Shown here: positions 51,385-58,303 of the stretch, piece after piece
Position numbering within the stretch: position 1 is the first letter of the stretch
Layout: the number at the start of each line of letters is the position of its first letter
Assembly: GCF_014655715.1 (NCBI RefSeq)
Contig: NZ_BNBM01000001.1
Location: 1,056,742 to 1,120,741 of the forward strand
Direction: 5' to 3'
Length of the DNA stretch: 64,000 nucleotides
Origin: Streptomyces lanatus
GTDB lineage: Bacteria; Actinomycetota; Actinomycetes; Streptomycetales; Streptomycetaceae
Translations under genes and position numbers: made by a program
Notes under the pieces: generated by a model
Told to the model about the DNA's origin: nothing
What the model saw: only the letters and a program-made list of their open reading frames with translations
Databases searched by the model: none

Positions 51385-52062
51385 ATGGCTGCGGCTCAGG
51401 GAAGACTGTCGGACGGCACGGGCGGGATGGATGACGCGAAGGAGGCCGGGGAGGGGGACCGGCATTCGCACAGTACGGCTCCAGCGGCGTTCCGTGCCGC
51501 TGTCGACGCGTTGCGGGCGAGTCGGCTGCGGCCGCAGATCGAGGTCGAGCAGACCAAGGCGCCCCAGCGGCTGGCTCCGTACGCGTACGCGCTGGAGGCG
51601 GCGGTCGTCGACGGTGACCAGGATCTGGCCGACGGCCGTCTGGTGCTGCTGCACGATCCGGCGGGCCATGACGCCTGGCGGGGCACGTTCCGGCTGGTGA
51701 CCCTGGTGCGCGCGGAGCTGGAGCCGGAGATGGCCGCCGACCCGCTGCTGCCGGAGGTGTGCTGGTCCTGGCTGACCGGGGCGTTCCAGGCGCGCGGGCT
51801 GTCGTACGGCGAGGGGAGCGGCACCGTCACGCGGGCGAGCTCGCACTACTTCGGCGGTCTGTCCGAGCGTCCCGCGGCCTCGCAGATCGAGATCCGTGCC
51901 TCCTGGACCCCGCGTGAGGGTCTGGGCGGGGTGCCGGACACCGGGGCCCATCTGGCGTCGTGGTGCGATCTGCTGGCCCAGGTCGCGGGTCTGCCCCCGG
52001 CGGGGCCGGGGGACGCGTCGGTGGTGACGCTGCCGCAGCGCCGCGATCCGCAGTCCCGTTGA
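51385..52062 (+). CDS. DUF3000 protein
   Basis: A 225-residue actinobacterial protein of the DUF3000 family, recognised by the central RAAVDALRASRLRPQIEVEQTKAPQRLAPYAYAL and EVCWSWLTGAFQARG...GTVTRASSHYFGGL. No signal or membrane segments, and no known function. It precedes whiI, as in other Streptomyces chromosomes from my memory of the region. The ATG at 51385 begins before the variable N-terminal stretch; an ATG at residue 15 (GMDDAKE) is possible. Confidence 0.85.
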   Translation: MAAAQGRLSDGTGGMDDAKEAGEGDRHSHSTAPAAFRAAVDALRASRLRPQIEVEQTKAPQRLAPYAYALEAAVVDGDQDLADGRLVLLHDPAGHDAWRGTFRLVTLVRAELEPEMAADPLLPEVCWSWLTGAFQARGLSYGEGSGTVTRASSHYFGGLSERPAASQIEIRASWTPREGLGGVPDTGAHLASWCDLLAQVAGLPPAGPGDASVVTLPQRRDPQSR

Positions 52063-52221
52063 TCACTGCCGGCCCCGGACCGCTACACGCTTGACCGTCA
52101 CTTTGTCGATACGGCCACTTTCGGTCAGGAATCGCCCATGATCGAAGCCATCCACGCGCCGAATGATCGACCATGCGTCCGAATTGCCCTGATTGTTACT
52201 CACTAAATCGTGATCTTTCCC

Positions 52222-52249
52222 TAAAGGGCCACGGGTTTGGTGCCGAAGA
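52222..52249 (+). promoter_or_regulatory. Sigma-WhiG-like promoter of whiI
   Basis: TAAA (52222-52225), 16 bp, then GCCGAAGA (52242-52249), close to the WhiG/flagellar-type consensus TAAA-N15/16-GCCGATAA. It lies 42 bp before the whiI GTG. whiI is an established WhiG target. Confidence 0.7.
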
Positions 52250-52291
52250 CGACTGTGACCTTGAAGTCGTCCCCGCACCCCAGGAGGCCTG

Positions 52292-52954
52292 GTGTCCGTT
52301 CTCCTCGAGCAGCCCGCAAGCCTGGTCGCCTACCGCCCGAACAAGCCGACCGCCATGGTGGTCGTGGCCGACCCGCGCGTCCGCTCCACCGTCACCCGCC
52401 ACCTCTGGGCGCTCGGTGTTCGCGACGTCATCGAGGCCTCGTCCATCGCGGAGGCTCGTCCCCGCATCGGCAACCCCCGCGACATCTGTGTCGCCGACGT
52501 CCATCTGCCCGACGGCTCGGGCCTCACCCTCCTGTCGGAGACCCGCGCCGCGGGCTGGCCGAACGGCCTCGCCCTCTCCGCCGCCGACGACATCGGCGCC
52601 GTACGCAACGCCCTCGCGGGCGGTGTGAAGGGCTACGTCGTCACCGGCACCCGCACCAACGTCGGGCTCCCCACCCGGCCCGGTGCCGCCCCCATCGGCG
52701 CCGCCGCCGCCCGAATGCACCGTCGCCACCCGGGTGCCCCGAGCCACCCGGGCGGCTACCGCGAACTGTCCGGCCGTGAGGTCGAGGTGCTGCGGCTGGT
52801 GGCGGAGGGCCAGTCGAACAAGGCGATCGGCGTCTCGATGGGCCTGTCCGCCCTGACCGTCAAGAGCCACCTCGCCCGTATCGCCCGCAAACTCGGCACC
52901 GGTGACCGCGCCGGCATGGTCGCCGTGGCCCTGCGGACCGGCATCATCCACTGA
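52292..52954 (+). CDS. whiI: Orphan response-regulator-like sporulation protein WhiI
   Basis: A 220-residue regulator with a receiver-like domain (about 20-110) and a LuxR/NarL helix-turn-helix (about 150-215: RELSGREVEVLRLVAEG, SNKAIGVSMGLSALTVKSHLARIARKLG). The length, position near hemE and RNase D, and a WhiG-type promoter match WhiI of Streptomyces, needed for sporulation septation. The receiver keeps the Asp of VADVHLPDGSG, but the acidic pair near the start is replaced (VVVADPRV) and the Lys region is altered, fitting the known atypical pocket. No histidine kinase is adjacent. AGGAGG precedes the GTG. WhiI is known to act together with BldM. Confidence 0.85.
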   Translation: MSVLLEQPASLVAYRPNKPTAMVVVADPRVRSTVTRHLWALGVRDVIEASSIAEARPRIGNPRDICVADVHLPDGSGLTLLSETRAAGWPNGLALSAADDIGAVRNALAGGVKGYVVTGTRTNVGLPTRPGAAPIGAAAARMHRRHPGAPSHPGGYRELSGREVEVLRLVAEGQSNKAIGVSMGLSALTVKSHLARIARKLGTGDRAGMVAVALRTGIIH

Positions 52955-53009
52955 GCTCCCTCCTTACCGACCGACCCACCTGATCAATGACTGGCTGACC
53001 GACCCCTGC

Positions 53010-53043
53010 GCGCCCGCCGACGGAACGTTCCGTCGGCGGGCGC
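53010..53043. terminator. 34-bp perfect palindrome after whiI
   Basis: A perfect inverted repeat with half GCGCCCGCCGACGGAAC and no spacer, 55 bp after the whiI stop. Its core recurs at 53722. It is probably an intrinsic terminator. Confidence 0.7.
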
Positions 53044-53198
53044 TCGGCGTTCCCGGCGATGTCCGTGAAGATCACTCGCGGGCGGCAGCGGGAGGCTGTG
53101 AAGACCGGTCGGGCGGGCGGCCCTGGCTGATAGACAGGGCCACCGACGAGTGTCGCCTCCCGACCCTCGTGGCCCACCCGCCCCGAACGGAGCCCGTC

Positions 53199-53519
53199 AT
53201 GCCCAAGTCCCCCGCCTCCCTGGCTGCCCGGGGCCTCGCCGCCGCGGCCGCCGCCGCGCTGCTGGTGGGCTGCACGTCGGAGGCCAAGCTGCCCAAGGAC
53301 GAGGTGGCGGACACGGTGGCCGAGAAGCTCGCCGCACAGACCGGCCAGCCCAAGCCGGACGTCACCTGCCCCGAGGACCTCGTCGGCAAGGTCGGCACCT
53401 CACTGCGCTGCAAACTCACCGCGAGCGACGGCACCAGCCTCGGCGTGACCGTCAAGGTCACCTCCGTCGACGGCAACAAGATCAGCTACGACATCAAGGC
53501 GGACGAGACGACCTCCTGA
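53199..53519 (+). CDS. DUF4333-like small lipoprotein
   Basis: A 106-residue exported lipoprotein. The signal AARGLAAAAAAALLVGC has a lipobox at LVGC (about Cys25). The mature domain resembles DUF4333: VADTVAEKLAAQTGQPKPDVTCPEDLVGKVG followed by LRCKLTASDGTSLGVTVKV, with two Cys likely forming a disulfide. Function unknown; such proteins are abundant in actinobacterial envelopes. ACGGAG precedes the ATG. Confidence 0.82.
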   Translation: MPKSPASLAARGLAAAAAAALLVGCTSEAKLPKDEVADTVAEKLAAQTGQPKPDVTCPEDLVGKVGTSLRCKLTASDGTSLGVTVKVTSVDGNKISYDIKADETTS

Positions 53520-53721
53520 GCGTACGAGGCCCGCAAGAAGCGTGAGCCGAGGAGTCATACGCGGACCTTCGTCTCCACGCTCCACCCGGCCGCCCCCGGC
53601 GACGATTGACCACTTGATCATTCACTGACGTGAACGAAATCACCCGTTGATCCCGCCCACGCCCCCTCCCCGTCGCCGACCGGTTCCGTCACTTGACTGA
53701 CTGGTTTACGACCCTCGGACG

Positions 53722-53749
53722 CCCGCCGACGGAACGTTCCGTCGGCGGG
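53722..53749. terminator. 28-bp perfect palindrome, copy of whiI terminator
   Basis: A perfect inverted repeat with half CCCGCCGACGGAAC, identical to the core at 53010. The bases before both copies are also related (TGACTGG...GACC), suggesting duplication. It lies 30 bp before the RNase D start. Confidence 0.6.
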
Positions 53750-53778
53750 GGCTGTCCATACACAGATACCCTTGACAT

Positions 53779-55059
53779 GTGACCGACGCCCAAGACACCG
53801 CAGCAGACAGTTCACTGCGAACCACCGGAGGCGCCCCTCCGGAAGACGACGGATCTTCTGTTACGGAGGCGCCGATCCCTTTGCTGGAGCCCCGCGAGGG
53901 CATTCCGCCCGTGATCGCCGACGAGGCCGCGCTCGCCGAGGTGATCGCCGCCTTCGCCGCGGGCTCGGGCCCGGTCGCCGTCGACGCCGAGCGCGCGTCC
54001 GGCTACCGCTACGGCCAGCGCGCGTATCTCGTGCAGCTGCGCCGCGCGGGCGCGGGGTCCGCACTGATCGACCCCGTGGCCTGCCCCGATCTGTCCGGCT
54101 TCGGCGAGGTGCTGTCCGGCGTGGAGTGGGTGCTGCACGCCGCCACGCAGGATCTGCCGTGTCTGCGTGAGATAGGCATGGTGCCGAGCCTGCTGTTCGA
54201 CACCGAGCTGGCCGGGCGGCTCGCCGGGTTCCCGCGGGTCGGCCTCGGCGCGATGGTCGAGAGCGTGCTCGGGTTCGTGCTGGAGAAGGGCCACTCGGCC
54301 GTCGACTGGTCGACCCGCCCGCTGCCCGAGCCGTGGCTGCGGTATGCGGCGCTGGATGTCGAGCTCCTGGTGGATCTGCGCGACGCGCTGGAGAAGGAGC
54401 TGGACCGGCAGGGGAAGCTGGAGTGGGCGCGGCAGGAGTTCGACGCGATCGCCGCCGCACCGCCGGCCGAGCCGCGCAAGGACCCCTGGCGGCGGACGTC
54501 CGGGATGCACAAGGTGCGCAGACGCCGGCAGCTGGGTGTGGTGCGGGAACTGTGGCAGGCGCGGGACCGGATCGCGCAGAAGCGGGACGTGTCGCCGGGC
54601 AAGGTGCTCAGTGACGCGGCCATCGTGGAGGCCGCGCTCGCCGTGCCGGGCAATGTGCACGCCCTGGCCGCACTGAACGGTTTCGGCCATCGGATGGGCC
54701 GACGGCAGCTGGAGCAGTGGCAGGCCGCCGTCGATCGTGCGAAGGCCATGACCGAGTCGCAGCTGCCGGCGCCGGGACAGCCCGTATCGGGGCCGCCTCC
54801 GCCGCGGGCGTGGGCCGACAAGGACCCGGCCGCCGCGGCTCGGCTCTCCGCCGCACGGGCCGCGGTGTCGGTGCTGGCCGAGCAGCTGAACATGCCTCAG
54901 GAGAACGTGATCACTCCGGACACCGTGCGGCGGGTCTGCTGGGAGCCGCCGAAGGTGGTCGACGCCGAGTCGGTCGCACAGGCGCTGGCCGGTCACGGTG
55001 CCCGGCCCTGGCAGGTCGAGCAGGTCACTCCGGTGCTGGTCGCCGCCCTGTCCGCCTAG
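53779..55059 (+). CDS. rnd: Ribonuclease D with HRDC domain
   Basis: A 426-residue 3'-5' exoribonuclease. The DEDD metal-binding residues are visible in VAVDAERASGYRYGQRAYLVQL (Asp and Glu), WVLHAATQDLPCLREIG, and LRYAALDVELLVDLRDAL (Asp-x3-Tyr type end). An HRDC domain follows at about 240-320 (VRELWQARDRIAQKRDVSPGKVLSDAAIVE), then a C-terminal helical part. RNase D trims tRNA 3' ends and other stable RNAs. The GTG start lies 30 bp past the palindrome. Confidence 0.93.
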   Translation: MTDAQDTAADSSLRTTGGAPPEDDGSSVTEAPIPLLEPREGIPPVIADEAALAEVIAAFAAGSGPVAVDAERASGYRYGQRAYLVQLRRAGAGSALIDPVACPDLSGFGEVLSGVEWVLHAATQDLPCLREIGMVPSLLFDTELAGRLAGFPRVGLGAMVESVLGFVLEKGHSAVDWSTRPLPEPWLRYAALDVELLVDLRDALEKELDRQGKLEWARQEFDAIAAAPPAEPRKDPWRRTSGMHKVRRRRQLGVVRELWQARDRIAQKRDVSPGKVLSDAAIVEAALAVPGNVHALAALNGFGHRMGRRQLEQWQAAVDRAKAMTESQLPAPGQPVSGPPPPRAWADKDPAAAARLSAARAAVSVLAEQLNMPQENVITPDTVRRVCWEPPKVVDAESVAQALAGHGARPWQVEQVTPVLVAALSA

Positions 55060-55063
55060 TGCC

Positions 55064-55894
55064 TCACCTGGACGCCCCCTTCATGAAGCCGTTGTAGACG
55101 AAGCGCTGCAGGAACAGAAAGACGATCAAGGTCGGCAGGATCACCAGGACCGCTCCTGCCGAGATCGTTTCCCAGTGCGCTCCGAACGGGCCCTTGAAGC
55201 GGAACAGCGAGGTCGAGATCACGCCAAGATCTTCCGAGGGCATGTACAGGAACGGGATGTAGAAGTCGTTGTACGTCGTGATGCCCTTGACGATCACCAC
55301 CGTCGCGATGGCCGGTTTCAGCAGCGGGAAGATGATCCGGCGGTAGATCGTGAAGGCATTGGCGCCGTCCAGACGGGCCGCCTCGTCCAGTGAGACCGGG
55401 ATCGAGCGGACGAACTGCAGGAAGATGTAGATCGAGACGATGTCCGTGCCCATGTAGAGGACGATCGGCGCCCAGAGGCTGTCGAACATGCCGAAGCTGT
55501 CGACGATCTGGAAGGTCGCCACCTGGGTCGTGACACCGGGCACCAGGGCGGCGACCAGGAACAGGGCCACAACCAGCTTCTTGAAGCGGAAGGTGAAGCG
55601 GTCGATGGCGTACGCCGTCATCGAGCCGATGAGCACCGTGCCGCCGATGGCGAAGAGCAGGATGACCGCCGTGTTGGCGAACGCCGAGAGCATCCGGCCG
55701 TCCTGGAACGCCGTCGCGTAGTTGGAGAGGTTCAGCAGGTCGTCGGGGAGGGCCAGCGCGCCACTGCCGTTCGCCATCTCGCGCTCCGACTTGAGGGACG
55801 TCAGGACCACGGCGGCCAGCGGCAGCAGGATCACCGCGGTCGCGGCGATCAGGGACACGTACACCAGGGTGCGGGCCACGGTGCGGCGGGTCAT
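55064..55894 (-). CDS. ABC sugar permease, MalG-type (mannoside locus)
   Basis: A 276-residue membrane subunit with about six helices. The EAA loop is SLDEAARLDGANAFTIYRRIIFP. Its ATG overlaps the stop of the other permease (ATGA at 55891). It is the last gene of the binding protein-permease-permease operon and lies 4 bp from the convergent RNase D stop. Confidence 0.92.
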   Translation of the reverse strand: MTRRTVARTLVYVSLIAATAVILLPLAAVVLTSLKSEREMANGSGALALPDDLLNLSNYATAFQDGRMLSAFANTAVILLFAIGGTVLIGSMTAYAIDRFTFRFKKLVVALFLVAALVPGVTTQVATFQIVDSFGMFDSLWAPIVLYMGTDIVSIYIFLQFVRSIPVSLDEAARLDGANAFTIYRRIIFPLLKPAIATVVIVKGITTYNDFYIPFLYMPSEDLGVISTSLFRFKGPFGAHWETISAGAVLVILPTLIVFLFLQRFVYNGFMKGASR

Positions 55895-56829
55895 ACGAGG
55901 TCCACCCTGTCGTCGGGGACGAGGCGCCGCTGGACCCAGGTCACCGCCAGGACGATCAGCAGCAGCACGACCGCGGCCGCCGATGCGAGCCCCGTCTTGT
56001 TGAACTGGAAGGCCAGCTTCACGGTCTGGATCACGAAGGTCTCGGTGCCGGTCGCCCCGCCGGTCATGATGTACGGGATCTCGAAGACCGCCAGCGAGCC
56101 GGAGATCGAGAGGATCACCGTCAGGCTCAGGACCGGCTTGATGCCGGGCGCGATGATGTGCCGGAACTGGTGCCAGCGGTTCGCGCCGTCCAGTTCGGCC
56201 GCCTCGTACAGCTCCCCGGGGATCGACTGGATCGCACCCAGGAAGAGCACGAAGTTCAGGCCCAGGTAGCGCCAGACGGAGACGGCGGCGAGGGAGGTGT
56301 TCGCGGACTCGGGCGTGCCGAGCCAGGCGCGGTCCGTCTCCACCCCGAACAGGCTCAGCACCGAGTCCAGAGTGCCCCCGTCCTGGAAGAAGTACAGGAA
56401 GACGAAGCCGATCGCGACGCCGTTGATCAGATACGGGAAGAACAGCACGCCCTTGAAGAAGTTCCGGAAACGGACGTTGAAGCTGAGGATCGTGGCGAAG
56501 TAGAGGGCGGCCACGATCTGGACGACGGAGGCGGCCAGGTAGTAGCCGCTCACCCAGAACACCTCGAACAGGTCGGAGCGGGTGAAGAGTTCGCCGTAGT
56601 TCTCGGCGCCCGTGTAGTGCAGCTCGGGGCTCACTCCGTCCCAGTCGGTGAAGCTGTACGCGACCATGTTGGCGATCGGCGCATAGGTGAAGGTGAGCAG
56701 GAGGGCCAGCGGGGCGAGCAGGAAGAGCCAGGGGGTGGCCCCGCGCCACAGCCGTGCCGGGCGCGGGGCGGGGGCCGGTGCGGGGGCCCGGGTGACGGGG
56801 GCCGTCTTCTCGATCGTGTCGTCCGTCAT
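55891..56829 (-). CDS. ABC sugar permease, MalF-type (mannoside locus)
   Basis: A 312-residue membrane subunit. A Pro/Ala-rich cytoplasmic N-terminus precedes about six helices, starting WLFLLAPLALLLTFTYAPIANMVAYSFTDW. The EAA loop is ELYEAAELDGANRWHQFRHIIAP. Start and stop overlap the neighbouring genes of the same operon (TGATG at 56827-56831 with the binding protein). No ATPase gene is present, as is usual for MsiK-dependent importers. Confidence 0.92.
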   Translation of the reverse strand: MTDDTIEKTAPVTRAPAPAPAPRPARLWRGATPWLFLLAPLALLLTFTYAPIANMVAYSFTDWDGVSPELHYTGAENYGELFTRSDLFEVFWVSGYYLAASVVQIVAALYFATILSFNVRFRNFFKGVLFFPYLINGVAIGFVFLYFFQDGGTLDSVLSLFGVETDRAWLGTPESANTSLAAVSVWRYLGLNFVLFLGAIQSIPGELYEAAELDGANRWHQFRHIIAPGIKPVLSLTVILSISGSLAVFEIPYIMTGGATGTETFVIQTVKLAFQFNKTGLASAAAVVLLLIVLAVTWVQRRLVPDDRVDLV

Positions 56830-58139
56830 CAGGACCCCAGGGACGCTTGTGTGTCGGTCCACTTCTTCGCGAGGCCGGCCAGGAAGTCGTCCAGGCTGCC
56901 CTTCGTGGCGCCGCGTGCGAGGTCGACGAGGTCCTGGCGGTAGGCGGGCTTGTAGATGCCGACCTCGGACTGGTTGTCGATGGACTTCACCTGGGCGCCC
57001 TTGGTGTCGTCCAGGTCGATGATCTTGACGCCCGCCGTCTCGTACGGCTTCAGGACGTCGGGCAGCGGGGCCTGCTTGAGCGGGGACAGGGCCAGGTTGT
57101 CCGCCGCGTAACCGGACTTGTCGGTGAACCAGTCGATCCAGGCGCGGGCCGCCTCCTTGTGCTCGGAGTGGATATTGACGGCCTGGTTGTAGTCGGGCTT
57201 CGCCACCGCGCAGAACGTGCCGTCCTTCTGGGCGGGGAACGGCATGAACCCGATGTCGTCGGGGTCGGCGCCGGCCTGCTCCGCCGCGCCCCGCATCTGG
57301 ATGACCGCCCAGGAGCCGAGCCACATGGTGGCGATCTCACCCTTGGCGATACGGGGCTTGGACGCCTCCCAGTTGGTGGTCGTCGGGTCCTTCTCGATCA
57401 GGCCCTCGCGCACGATGTCGTAGAGCAGCGTGTCCGCGGTCCGCAGGTCGGCGCCCTCGGCCCAGGGATCGCCCTCGGCGAGCCTGGACGTGGCCTGTTC
57501 GTCGCAGCTGACGGCGCCGTTGACGTCGGTCCACTGGGTGAGCGGCCACATGTCCTTGAAGTTGGTGTAGTAGGGGATCGCGTCGGTCTTCGACTTGATG
57601 GCCTTGAGGTCGGCGAGGAACGCGGCCGGTGTGGTCGGCCAGTCACTGATCCCCGCCCGCTCCCACACCTTCTTGTTGAAGATGAACCCGGGGACCGCGC
57701 CGATCGGGCTCTGGCCGTAGACCTTGCCGTCGACCGTGGAGTAGTCGGTGAAGCGGTACGTCTTGCTCCGCTCTGCCTGACTGCCCAGGGACGCGAAGAA
57801 CTTGGGGTAGTCCTTCTTCTCGACCACGGCCGGGATCATGAGGACGTCGCCGTAGTTCTCCGTGTTCATACGGATCTTGACTTCGCCCTCGTAGTCGGTG
57901 ATGGCGTCGAACTCGACCTTCACCTCGGGGTACGTCTTGTTGAACTCGGCTGCGTACTTCTCCATCGTCCCGTCCTGCACGAGGTCGGTGCGATGGGTGA
58001 GGACGGTGATGGTGCCGCTGACCTTTGTGGGGTCGTCAGGCGCCTTGGCCTCCGCGCCCTTTGAGCTTCCTCCGGTGCCGGTGCAGGCCGAGAGCAGCAG
58101 GGTGGCTGTCGTGACGGCGAGAACTGTACGGCGGTTCAT
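56829..58139 (-). CDS. ABC sugar-binding lipoprotein (mannoside locus)
   Basis: A 436-residue family-1 extracellular binding protein. Signal RRTVLAVTTATLLLSAC gives lipobox Cys near residue 18. The mature protein starts with a Gly/Ser/Lys linker and SGTITVLTHRTDLVQDG, then EFNKTYPEVKVEFDAITDYEGEVKIRM, typical of sugar-binding folds. The ATG at 58139 lies 9 nt from GGAG; an ATG at 58145 is only 3 nt away. It is divergent from the GH2 gene over a region with two TAAAC-type operators, so uptake and hydrolysis should be induced together. The ligand is inferred as a beta-mannoside. Confidence 0.9.
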   Translation of the reverse strand: MNRRTVLAVTTATLLLSACTGTGGSSKGAEAKAPDDPTKVSGTITVLTHRTDLVQDGTMEKYAAEFNKTYPEVKVEFDAITDYEGEVKIRMNTENYGDVLMIPAVVEKKDYPKFFASLGSQAERSKTYRFTDYSTVDGKVYGQSPIGAVPGFIFNKKVWERAGISDWPTTPAAFLADLKAIKSKTDAIPYYTNFKDMWPLTQWTDVNGAVSCDEQATSRLAEGDPWAEGADLRTADTLLYDIVREGLIEKDPTTTNWEASKPRIAKGEIATMWLGSWAVIQMRGAAEQAGADPDDIGFMPFPAQKDGTFCAVAKPDYNQAVNIHSEHKEAARAWIDWFTDKSGYAADNLALSPLKQAPLPDVLKPYETAGVKIIDLDDTKGAQVKSIDNQSEVGIYKPAYRQDLVDLARGATKGSLDDFLAGLAKKWTDTQASLGS

Positions 58140-58222
58140 GTGCATCAGCTCCGTTCGCGGGACGTTTCTCGGGACGGACGAGCACGTGCGGGTTGGCTGG
58201 TTCGGAACTCTGACAATGTTTT

Positions 58223-58236
58223 CTAAACCGGTAAAG
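58223..58236. promoter_or_regulatory. LacI-type operator-like site, transporter side
   Basis: CTAAACCGGTAAAG with the palindromic core ACCGGT, typical of LacI-family sites with a central CG. It lies upstream of the transporter operon, about 58 bp from a second site. Confidence 0.5.
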
Positions 58237-58280
58237 TCCCAATCCCGCCAACGATGCCCAAACCCTTCCCAGCCCTGGGA

Positions 58281-58292
58281 TTAAACGGTTTA
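58281..58292. promoter_or_regulatory. LacI-type operator-like site before GH2 gene
   Basis: TAAAC-G-GTTTA, a perfect 5-bp inverted repeat at 58282-58292. It touches the AGGAG ribosome site of the GH2 gene, so a bound repressor would cover the translation start region. The LacI gene lies in the same operon. Confidence 0.55.
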
Positions 58293-58303
58293 GGAGTGCG
58301 CGC

